NCBI GenBank assembly: GCA_023954375.1
Contig: JAMLIC010000027.1
Location: 1 to 64,000, forward strand
DNA: 64,000 nt
Source of the DNA: Planctomycetota bacterium
GTDB taxonomy: Bacteria > Planctomycetota > J058
Reading direction: 5' to 3'
Shown here in pieces: positions 43,684-53,500 of this stretch. Every line of letters begins with the position of its first letter. Positions within the stretch are counted from its first letter, which is position 1. Below the pieces are notes generated by a model, which was not told where the DNA came from, ran no database searches, and worked only from the letters and a program-made list of their open reading frames with translations. A program made the translations under genes and the position numbers.

Positions 43684-46600
43684 ATGCGCCTGCGCCTCGT
43701 GTTCGCCGCCTCGCTCGCCCTGACCTCCGTCGCGCCGGTGTGGGCGCAACAGGACAAGAAGGACCCCTTCGGCCGCATGTTCGGCGAGGACCGGCGCGGG
43801 GTCACCGACGACGACCTGCCCGAGGAGCCGGTCGACCGCGCGGCGGCGCTCGCCCGCCGCGGGCGCCACGACGAGGCCGAGGCGCTCCTGCGCGCGTCGC
43901 TGGAGAACGACCCGGCCGACGCGGTCGCCCTCTCGGCGCTCGGCCGGCTGATGCTCAAGACGGGGCGCAAGGGCGAGGTCGCGCGGGCGGCCGACCGGCT
44001 GGTCGAGCTCCAGGCCGACCAGCCCGAGGGGCACCTCCTGCGCGGGGTCCTGGCCGAGGCGCGGGGCGACCTCCCGGGCGCGGCCCAGACCTACGGGATC
44101 GCCGCGGCGCTGGCGCGCCCGCAGGGCGGCGCGCGCTACCTCGAGGCGCTCGTGCGGCAGGGGGTGCTGCTCGTCGACGGCGACGAGCGGCCGAAGGGCG
44201 TGGCGGCGCTCGAGAAGGTCCTCGAGTACTACGCCGCGAAGCCGAAGCTCGAGCCCGAGGAGTTCGTGTGGGTGGCGCGGGCCTGCCGCGCGGCCGACAC
44301 GCTCCCCGCGATCAAGAAGCAGTACCAGCGGCGCATGGTCGAGTACGCCCGGCGCATGCTCGACCAGGCGCTGGCGAAGGACGAGGCGCTCGTCGAGGCG
44401 CACGTCGAGGCGGGGACGCTCTCGCTCCTCAAGCACGACGTCCTGGCGGCGAGGCGCTCGTTCGAGCGCGCGGTCGAGCTCGACCCCAACCACCCCGAGG
44501 CGCGCGTGGGCCTGGCCCGCACGCTCGTGGCGCAGTTCTACGCCGGGCAGGGCAAGTTCGGCGACGCCTCGCGCAACCTGCAGGTCGCGCTGGCGGCGAA
44601 CCCGACCCACCCTGGCGCGCACGCGACGCTGGCGCAGGTGGCGGCGACCGACGGCGAGCTCGACAAGGCGCTCGAGCACGCCGAGGCCGGGCTGCGCGAC
44701 CACCCGGCCGAGCCGGAGCTGCTCGCGGCCAAGGCCGCCGTGCTGCTCCTGCGGGCGGACACGGCCGGCCTGGCCGCCGTCGAGGAGGCCCTCCTGGCGG
44801 CGCGGCCCATGTGCGCGCGCTTCTACGAGCGGGTGGCCGACGTGGTCACGCTCAAGTTCCGCTACGCCGAGGCGCGCGACCTCGCGCGCAAGGGGCTGCA
44901 GGTCGACCCCGACTACCACCCGATCCTGTCGATCCTCGGCGTGAGCCTCACGCGCACGGGCGACGAGGAGGAGGGGCGGCGGGTCCTGCGGCTCGCCTTC
45001 GAGCACGACCCCTACAACGTATTCACCTACAACAAGCTCGAGCTGTTCGACCGGCTCGAGCGGAACTACAAGACGATCGAGGTCGAGGGCTTCACGATCC
45101 GGCTGCACACGGACGAGGTCGAGGCGTCGGCGCGCTACGTGGTCGCCCTGTGCCAGGAGGCGCGCGAGCGGCTGGGCGCGCGCTACGGGGCCTTCCCGGA
45201 CAAGGTGCTCGTCGAAGTGTTCCCCAAGCACGCCGACTTCTCGGCCCGGAGCGTCGGCCTGCCCGGGATCCCGGCGCTCGGCGTCTGCTTCGGCAACGTC
45301 GTCACGGTCCTCTCGGCCAACGAGCGCGAGGCGGTCGGCGCGCACAGCTGGGGGCGCACGCTCTGGCACGAGCTCACGCACGTGGCGACGCTCACGCGCA
45401 CGAAGAACCGCGTGCCGCGCTGGCTGACCGAGGGGCTGTCGGTGTTCGAGGAGCCGCGCGGGCGGCCGACGTGGGTGCGCGACTTCGACCGCGACGTGCT
45501 CGCCCTGATCGACCGGCAGCTGCTCCTGCCGGTGGCCGAGCTCGACCGCGGCTTCACGAAGCCGAGCTACGGCGCGCAGGTGATCATGTCCTACTACCAG
45601 GCCGGGATCCTGTGCGAGTTCATCGACCAGGCCTTCGGCTTCGACGCGATCCTGCGCCTGCTCGACCAGTACGCCGCCGGCAACGACACGCGCGCTGCGA
45701 TCCCCGCCGCCCTGGGGATCGAGTGCGAGGAGCTCGACCGGCGCTTCCTGGCCTTCCTGCACCAGCGCTACGCGCGCTACGCCTTCGTCCCGCCGCCCGG
45801 CCCCGAGCAGCGGCAGGCGCTGCTCGATCAGGTCGGTCGCGCCCCCTGGGACGTGGCCGCCCGCGGCGCGCTCGCGCGCGCCTACGCGCTCGGCGGCAGC
45901 ACGGCCGACGCCGAGCTCCACGCCGGCCTGGCGCTCCGGCACGCCGAGCGCGCGCTCCTGCCCTGGGGGCTGATCTCCGGGATCGAGGCCCTCACCGGCC
46001 AGCAGCCCGGGGCGACCACCCTCGCGATCGCCCGCGGCCGCGCCGTGCGCGCCGGCGCCGCCGACGCCCACCTCGCGCTCGCGCTGGTCATGAACTCCCG
46101 CGGCCGGCGTGGCGCGGCCCTGCGGCACATCCACCACGCGCTCGACCTCGGCACCCGCGACCCGGTCCTCGCCCACCACGTGCGCGGCCAGCTCCGCCGG
46201 GCGCGCAACGACCTCAAGGCCGCGATCGCCGACTTCGAGGAGGTCGCCCGGCTCACCCCCCGACGCCCGACATCCAGCGCCTGCTGCACGGCTGCTACAC
46301 CGCCGCCGGCGACAAGGCGAAGGCCATGGCCGCGCTGCGCCGGATCTGCGCGCTCGACAGCCAGGACGCCAAGGCGCGCGTCGAGTACGCCACGTGGGCG
46401 AAGGAGCAGAACCGCTGGCCGGAGGTCGTCGAGGTGCTCGACGACGTGAACCTCATCGACCCGTTCATCGTCGAGGCGCACATGCTCCTCGCCGAGGGCC
46501 TCCGCCGCACCGCCCTGCGCGACACGAAGAAGCTCGAGCGCGCGCTCGACGAGTACCAGGCCGCGCTCGACCTCAAGGTCCCCTACCGCGTCGAGGCCCT

Positions 46601-46733
46601 CTACGGCCAGGCCGCCTGCCACGAGGCCCTCGGCGACAAGGCCGCCGCCCTGGAGAAGGTCACCGCCGCCCTCGAGGCCGACCCCGACCACAAGGAGGCG
46701 CGGGCCTTGAAGGAGCGCCTCGGCAAGCCGTAG
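43684..46733 (+). pseudogene. secreted TPR protein with gluzincin-type metallopeptidase domain, frame broken near its end
   Basis: From the ATG at 43684 (GGGAG upstream) the protein has a signal peptide ending APVWAQQ, about a dozen TPR-like helix pairs, a zinc-peptidase domain with HELTH (His562, Glu563, His566) and TEGLSVFEE (Glu583), and more TPRs. The frame shifts at the C-tract 46256-46262: upstream reads EEVARLTPR, downstream resumes TPDIQRLLHGCYTAAGDKAKA to the TAG at 46733. One extra C would restore a single protein of about 1016 residues. The tract and the good conservation on both sides suggest a sequencing error or a phase-variable slip. It probably degrades or assembles cell-envelope proteins. 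Confidence 0.8.
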
Positions 46734-46763
46734 AGGCACCCTGGCGCGTCGGGCCGGATCGGG

Positions 46764-46769
46764 TATAGT
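46764..46769 (+). promoter_or_regulatory. candidate -10 of tRNA-Pro
   Basis: TATAGT, 30 bases before the mature tRNA 5' end. No convincing -35. Confidence 0.4.
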
Positions 46770-46799
46770 CGGCACGCGCACGGGGCAACGCCCCGCGCT

Positions 46800-46873
46800 C
46801 GGGGTATGGCCTAGCCTGGTAAGGCGCTTGTCTGGGGGACAAGAGATCGGGAGTTCAAATCTCCCTACCCCGA
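46800..46873 (+). tRNA. tRNA-Pro (anticodon GGG)
   Basis: Acceptor stem CGGGGTA (46800-46806) pairs with TACCCCG (46866-46872), with C1-G72 typical of tRNA-Pro. The anticodon stem CTTGT/ACAAG holds loop CTGGGGG with anticodon GGG for CCC and CCT codons. T-arm GGGAGTTCAAATCTCCC. Discriminator A at 46873; CCA is not encoded. Downstream DNA is of lower GC and looks accessory. Confidence 0.93.
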
Positions 46874-46884
46874 TGATGGTCGAT

Positions 46885-46913
46885 GACGGCCGCGACTGAC
46901 CGTCGCGGCCGTC
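46885..46913 (+). terminator. terminator of tRNA-Pro
   Basis: A perfect 12-bp stem (GACGGCCGCGAC/GTCGCGGCCGTC) followed by TTCGTT. Confidence 0.75.
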
Positions 46914-47105
46914 TTCGTTCCGGAGCATCAACCGCCTTCTTGATGGCCGACAATGCGCCCTCCCATCGCCTCGGCTGTCCTCCGGTTGGAACTGCTCGAG
47001 CGAGGCCTGTCTCGTTCGTGCGACCTGCACACGAGGCTGGCGGGAGATCCGCCGGCCCGTTCGTTGCTCGACGGACGCCCCGACGATTCCGGCAGGGGAG
47101 GCAGC

Positions 47106-49291
<2,186 letters not shown>

Positions 49292-49384
49292 CCACGCCGG
49301 CACACGTCGGTCATGCGCCAGGCGCGTCGGCGGCGAGGTCCGCCAGCGCGGTCCTAAAGCTGTCCAGCCACCCCGATGAACTTC

Positions 49385-49412
49385 GAAGGCCGCGCAGCGA
49401 TGCGCGGCCTTC
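49385..49412 (+). terminator. terminator after katG, next to a CCCCGATGA motif
   Basis: Stem GAAGGCCGCGC/GCGCGGCCTTC with a six-base loop, followed by GGTGTTT. CCCCGATGA at 49371-49379 lies just before it, as at tRNA-Pro. Confidence 0.65.
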
Positions 49413-49496
49413 GGTGTTTACGGCGACCCGCCGTTTCGGCCGTCGCTCCAAGTCCATGCCGTCCGGGCCTCGCGTGGTTCAAATCTCGCCGGCTCT

Positions 49497-49925
49497 CTAC
49501 CGCGGGAGGCAGACCTTGGCCTGCGCTAGAAACGCAACGGCGCCCCCACGCAGATCCGCATTGCGGACGTGGTAGTGCTCGGTCCTTCCGCCCAGACAGG
49601 GTTCCCCGGGAAACGAAGCGTTGACCGTGTCCTTGCGCACGACGAACACGTTGAACCGGATGTCTTGTTCGGCCGGCCCAGGGGCTGTGCGTCGAGAGAC
49701 CGCGTCGAGATCATCGTAGGCGCCGACCAGGTCGTACCGTGAAGGACCGGTCTCGCCCCACTGCAGAATCACGACGGGGAACTCGGTGAGCGCCTCACGG
49801 ACCTCACCCCGACCTATGCGCTCGCAGAACTCCTCGGCAGCTTTGCGGCAGGAGAGCACGCCGAAGATCGCCGTCCACGACCCATGCGGTCCACGCTCAC
49901 CGACGATGCACACGTCCGAGGTCAT
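49497..49925 (-). CDS. protein of unknown function in accessory block
   Basis: 142 residues from the ATG at 49925, which has AGAAGG seven bases upstream; an ATG at 49970 is less likely. Starts MTSDVCIVGERGPHGSW, contains AAEEFCERIGRGEV, and ends AQAKVCLPR. Single-domain, soluble, no recognised family. Codon use is less GC-biased than neighbours outside the block, suggesting transfer. Confidence 0.55.
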   Translation of the reverse strand: MTSDVCIVGERGPHGSWTAIFGVLSCRKAAEEFCERIGRGEVREALTEFPVVILQWGETGPSRYDLVGAYDDLDAVSRRTAPGPAEQDIRFNVFVVRKDTVNASFPGEPCLGGRTEHYHVRNADLRGGAVAFLAQAKVCLPR

Positions 49926-50059
49926 TCGCCTTCTGAGATATGAGACTAGCGGCCAGATCTGGATCGCCATGGCCTACGCCAGGACGCCGTCGAGGTCGAG
50001 GTCGAGGCCTGCGAGGGCGGTTCGAAAGCTATCCAGCCACCCCGATGACTGATCCGACG

Positions 50060-50087
50060 AGAGCCCGGCGACACCTCGCCGGGCTCT
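50060..50087. terminator. bidirectional terminator-like stem between two accessory genes
   Basis: 12-bp perfect stem AGAGCCCGGCGA/TCGCCGGGCTCT with loop CACC. It follows a third CCCCGATGA (50040-50048). Confidence 0.6.
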
Positions 50088-50093
50088 CTGCGT

Positions 50094-50426
50094 TCACGTG
50101 GACTCGGCCTCGACCTCCTCCAGGGCCAGAGCGGCCGCAGCGACAACTGATAACGGTAGTTCCCCAGGCCCACAGTCCTCGAAGAAGGCGAACACGCCAA
50201 ACGCGCTCGGGTCGAGCTGGAGTCGGACGTCTGTTGCTGGCTCATTGCTGCCGCTCGACACGACGTCGAGGCAGCGGACCAGCGAACCCTTCACGATGCA
50301 CTGGACCTGCTCGCCGTCCACCACGTCGCCTGCCTTGACGACCCACCTCGGCGGGAGGTCCGGGACGCTGAACGTGTCGGCGGCGGTGCGGTAGAGCCTG
50401 CCTTGCCGAAGCCAGACGTGGCTCAT
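50094..50426 (-). CDS. small soluble protein of unknown function
   Basis: 110 residues from the ATG at 50426, which overlaps the stop of the upstream gene (ATGA). MSHVWLRQGRLYRTAADTFS, then beta pattern RWVVKAGDVVDGEQVQCIV, acidic C-terminus LALEEVEAEST. Not recognised; translationally coupled to the gene before it. Confidence 0.55.
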   Translation of the reverse strand: MSHVWLRQGRLYRTAADTFSVPDLPPRWVVKAGDVVDGEQVQCIVKGSLVRCLDVVSSGSNEPATDVRLQLDPSAFGVFAFFEDCGPGELPLSVVAAAALALEEVEAEST

Positions 50427-51178
50427 GGCCCAAGCGCGGCTCCATGGACCCGTACCCGGTCGTCCTCGACGATCCAGAGCCTCCCGGCGAGCGACGCGTC
50501 CAGGTTCGGGAGCACGAGCCGACGGAACGCCGAGAGCGCCCCGAGCCCCTGCTGCCGTGTGCGCATGACGACGATGCCCATGGAGCACGACCTACGTGAC
50601 GTAGAGAGTCGCCCTTCGCGGGGCGCCTTTCGCGTTGTATTCAACTGCGCGCGCTCAATCGAACCTCCTCGTCCGTTCGCGCGTTCGCGAACTGGGTCCG
50701 AGATGCCGAGCGCCCAGTCAATGAGCTCGCGGCTCACAGCCACTACCATGCGGCGGTGGTCCTCCGGCGTGGGGTCCGCAAGCGTGTGTAGGAGGTCGTA
50801 CGGCGACTCCTGACCCGTGGCCTCCCAAACGGCGAGTAGGTAGCCGTGAATGAGTCCGCGCCCGTGCCCCACGCTGTCGAATCGCGGCGTGCGCTGTTTG
50901 CGAGCCTTCCGCCAGCCTTGCGGCCTCTGGGCATGTTCCGCGCACGGACAGAGCGCGAAGAGCTCCAGGCTGGCGATGGCGTGTTCGGGACGTGGGTCGG
51001 CAGGGTGCTGGCGCCGCCACTCGCGCCGCTGTTCGATGAACTCTGGCGAGGCCTCAAACGCCGCCAACGCGAGCCGGGCGTAGAGCGCCGTGTCCCACGC
51101 CGGCAGTCGTCGAAGTCGCTCGCTCCACTCCAAGAGCCAGCGGTCCCCCGGTTCGACCGCTTCACTCGGGGAAGAGTG
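50423..51178 (-). CDS. protein of unknown function; start not resolved
   Basis: The protein-like part begins near 51178 (EAVEPGDRWLLEWSERLRRL) and runs to TGA at 50423. The frame is open further upstream but there it overlaps a decayed toxin gene in another frame, so the true start is unclear; a TTG near 51136 is possible. It contains WDTALYARLALAAFEASPEF and GLIHGYLLAVWEATGQESPY. The stretch around 50600-50660 (RLSTSRRSC) looks out of character and the tail MGIVVMRTRQQGLGALSAF could be a separate short gene. Function unknown. Confidence 0.4.
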   Translation of the reverse strand, partial: HSSPSEAVEPGDRWLLEWSERLRRLPAWDTALYARLALAAFEASPEFIEQRREWRRQHPADPRPEHAIASLELFALCPCAEHAQRPQGWRKARKQRTPRFDSVGHGRGLIHGYLLAVWEATGQESPYDLLHTLADPTPEDHRRMVVAVSRELIDWALGISDPVRERANGRGGSIERAQLNTTRKAPREGRLSTSRRSCSMGIVVMRTRQQGLGALSAFRRLVLPNLDASLAGRLWIVEDDRVRVHGAALGP

Positions 51179-51235
51179 TCCCGAAGCGCAAAGCGGGCTG
51201 CTTCGCGTCCGACGGAGCTCTTCATGCGCGAGCTG

Positions 51236-51418
51236 CGCACGCCGGGCGCCCCGCGCACGGGGCTGCATGCCTCGGGCGTCGCGGCGATCCGGGTGACAGT
51301 CGAACGAGCCTCGGCGACGAATCGTGCTCCCAGGCCAGGATGCCGCTGCTCGAACCACCGCGCCCCCTCGTCGAGCTCGTCGAGCGCCTCGGGCAGGAAC
51401 TCAACCGGCTTGGGTCAC
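51236..51418 (-). pseudogene. decayed ParE/RelE-type toxin
   Basis: A frame without a start codon reads VEFLPEALDELDEGARWFEQ then GLGARFVAEA and TRIAATPEACSPVRGAPGVR, the usual beginning of RelE/ParE toxins. GTG at 51418 gives the right first residues (VTQA) but stops after five codons because of a one-base shift. After about residue 63 the similarity ends. Toxins of this family cleave mRNA or inhibit gyrase; this copy is unlikely to be active. Confidence 0.6.
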
Positions 51419-51662
51419 GAGCTCGGCGGCGCTCGGCGAGCCGGCGCTCTACTTCGTCGAAGGCGTCCGCGGCGGGGATTCCCGGCCTGTCATCAGCGGC
51501 GCGGCGGTTGAGTTCGGCGACGAACTCAGGGTCGAAATCCTCGTCGGCATCGCCCTCCTCGTCGGCGACGACGCTCCCCAGGAGCTCGTGGGCCAGCTTC
51601 ACGCGCTCACCCGGGGGGAGCGCAAGGGCGAGGTTCAGGAGCTCGCGGGCCGCCTCGGTCAT
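51405..51662 (-). CDS. antitoxin, addiction-module component type, end affected by the same disruption
   Basis: MTEAARELLNLALALPPGER and VKLAHELLGSVVADEE match the helical antitoxin family (TIGR02574-like) paired with RelE/ParE toxins, ending FDEVERRLAERRRA. The ATG at 51662 has GGAGG close upstream. The natural stop near 51415 is out of frame and the frame runs on to 51222 as nonsense. It would bind and repress the toxin and its own promoter. Confidence 0.6.
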
Positions 51663-51721
51663 GTCCTCCAGCCTCACCGGCAGGTGCGCGCCGTTCACGA
51701 CACGAGCCCCTCCAGCGACGC

Positions 51722-51891
51722 CGGAGGACCGGCGAGGTCAAGTGGACCCCACCCGCGTCGACCTGGTCTTCGGCTCGAGCGCAGCTCCGCGCGCTGGCGG
51801 AGGTCCATGCGAGCGCGGACGCGAAGGAGAAGTTCGTCATGGACTTCGTCGCCGCCTGGACCAAGGTGATGAACCTGGACCGCTTCGACCT
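51722..51891 (+). pseudogene. damaged second copy of the katG 3' end
   Basis: About 170 bases matching 49111-49281 of katG, roughly 90% by eye, with at least two small deletions that break the frame. The first 27 bases and a 45-base stretch encoding KEKFVMDFVAAWTKVMNLDR are almost intact. It has no upstream katG sequence. Confidence 0.85.
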
Positions 51892-51948
51892 GCTTCGAAG
51901 ATGGGCGAGCAGGTCCTGCGGGCGAAGAGTCGGGTAGGTTGGAGGTCG

Positions 51949-52389
51949 GTGAGCGAGCGCACGCGCGAGCGGATCGCGGTCGACAGGCCCCGGTGTCCTT
52001 ACTGCCATGAGGACGTCGGGGCTGACGACGAGAAGACCGCGTGTAGCGCGTGCATGGCCTGGCACCACCGCGCCTGCTGGACCGAGCACTCCGCGTGCAG
52101 CGGGTGTGGGGCGCGCGAGTCGGCGGGCGCGGTCACGTCCGTGCCCGTCGCCGCGCACGGCCTGAGGCCATCCGCCCTCAGGGGCGATCCGTTCTCTCGC
52201 AAGGAGGGCTGGTTCATCTTCGCGGTCGGTGCATCGAACGTGCTCCTGTTCGGCGGCTTCCTCATTGCGTCCCTGCTTGGCGGACCCGACCTCGCGACGA
52301 TCAGCGTCCCGCTCCTGCTGCTCGGCGCGGCGTTCAGCGTGTGGGGCTGGCGGCTCGCACGCCCACCCCGCGCCAGCGCCAGGAAGTGA
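51949..52389 (+). CDS. prokaryotic RING-like zinc-finger membrane protein, paralogue 2
   Basis: 146 residues from the GTG at 51949 (GGAGG upstream); an ATG at 51901 has no ribosome site. Zinc ligands Cys16, Cys19, Cys32, Cys35, His39/His40, Cys43, Cys50, Cys53 have the same spacing as in the product at 43195. Two membrane helices follow (about 90-112 and 117-137). The membrane part differs more than the finger. It is the last gene of the accessory block. A bare stretch of 246 bases follows with no gene seen. Confidence 0.72.
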   Translation: MSERTRERIAVDRPRCPYCHEDVGADDEKTACSACMAWHHRACWTEHSACSGCGARESAGAVTSVPVAAHGLRPSALRGDPFSRKEGWFIFAVGASNVLLFGGFLIASLLGGPDLATISVPLLLLGAAFSVWGWRLARPPRASARK

Positions 52390-52635
52390 TGGTTCGGACC
52401 TCGTGTCCGACGCTGGGCTGCATCTCGGCACCATCTCCCTGGAACGGCCAGAGACCGGAGGAGCGCGCGCTGGTCGTCGTTCGGCGGCGGGGCCGCGAGC
52501 GCGTGAGCCATCACGCGCCGGAGGGAGCGCCGAGTCGAGACCCGGCCCCGGGTTGAACGCTGCAGCCCGTGCTGCTTAGCTGCTCCTGGGCGGCGCGGGC
52601 CAGGGGACCTGGCCGCCCGACGAACGGAGGCCTCG

Positions 52636-53319
52636 TTGACCCGGCCCTTCGCGACCGCCCTGCTCATGAGCGTCGCCCTCTCCCTGGCCACCCCCTCGGC
52701 GGCGCGCGCCGAGGACATCGTGACCGTCACGGCCATGGACGAGGCGTTCTCCCCGGAGCAGCGGGCCAAGCTGCTCGAGGCCGTCGCGCTCGCCAACCGC
52801 GTGCTGGCGTCGCCCGAGCTCCGCGCCCGCCTCGGCGCGATCCGGCAGTTCACCTACTCGCGGAGCGACGGGGCGCAGGTCCACCGCGACCTCACCGGCC
52901 GCACCTACGCGTTACGCTTCGAGGCGGTGGCGCAGTACGCGGTCAACTTCTTCGGCATCAAGCGCGTCAGCAAGATGGTCGCCAGCAGCGGCCACGGCAG
53001 CGGCCAGATCACCTTCAACACGCTGCGCATGCACGAGTTCCCGGCCAGCTACTACGCCGGCACGATCGTCCACGAGCTGTGCCACATCTGCACGGACTCG
53101 AGCTCCGGCACGGGCTACTCCCATCGCGGGAACCACCCGACGAAGAACAACCTGCGGAGCGTGCCCTACCGCGTGGGCGAGCTGGCCGCCGAGCTCGCGG
53201 GATCGCTGAGCGCGGCCACGCCGCCCTCCGCCGCCCCCACGCCTGGCCTCTCGGGCGCGCTCGGCGGCGGCGTGGCGCCGTCGGCCGGCGGCGTCGCGCC
53301 CGCGCCTCCGCCCTGGTGA
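52636..53319 (+). CDS. secreted putative zinc metallopeptidase
   Basis: 227 residues from a TTG at 52636 with GGAGG eight bases upstream. Signal peptide ends SAARAEDI. The central motif TIVHELCHICTDSSSGTGYS has HExxH (His/Glu/His) with a further His in SHRGNHP, a likely third ligand. Another stretch, YAVNFFGIKRVSKM, is helical. The C-terminal 40 residues are a Pro/Gly/Ala tail. Substrate unknown. Confidence 0.65.
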   Translation: MTRPFATALLMSVALSLATPSAARAEDIVTVTAMDEAFSPEQRAKLLEAVALANRVLASPELRARLGAIRQFTYSRSDGAQVHRDLTGRTYALRFEAVAQYAVNFFGIKRVSKMVASSGHGSGQITFNTLRMHEFPASYYAGTIVHELCHICTDSSSGTGYSHRGNHPTKNNLRSVPYRVGELAAELAGSLSAATPPSAAPTPGLSGALGGGVAPSAGGVAPAPPPW

Positions 53320-53329
53320 GCCCAGCGCC

Positions 53330-53500
53330 GTGGACGCGCGCCGACGCGACCTCGAGCGGTCTGCCGACCACGGCGGCGTGGAGGCGCAGGCGCGCGCCCT
53401 GGCGGAGCGGGTGCGCGCCGGGGCGCTCCCCTTCGAGGCGGTGCGGCTCGCCCGGGTCAGCGGCGGAAGATCGTCACCTCGCCGGCCGTCCGGCAGGTGA
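53330..53500 (+). pseudogene. truncated N-terminus of a helical-repeat protein
   Basis: A 56-codon frame from a GTG begins MDARRRDLERSADHGG and continues RALAERVRAGAL, like the opening of large 'MDxRLRxLERRAAxGD' proteins of planctomycetes and myxobacteria. It stops after entering the 3' end of the convergent gene, so it is probably a remnant. Confidence 0.4.

Noticed and set aside
50008..50048. Degenerate tRNA before CCCCGATGA (GGTTCGAAAGC looks like a T-arm)
   Set aside because: The flanking bases do not pair as T-stem or acceptor stem, and no anticodon arm is present.
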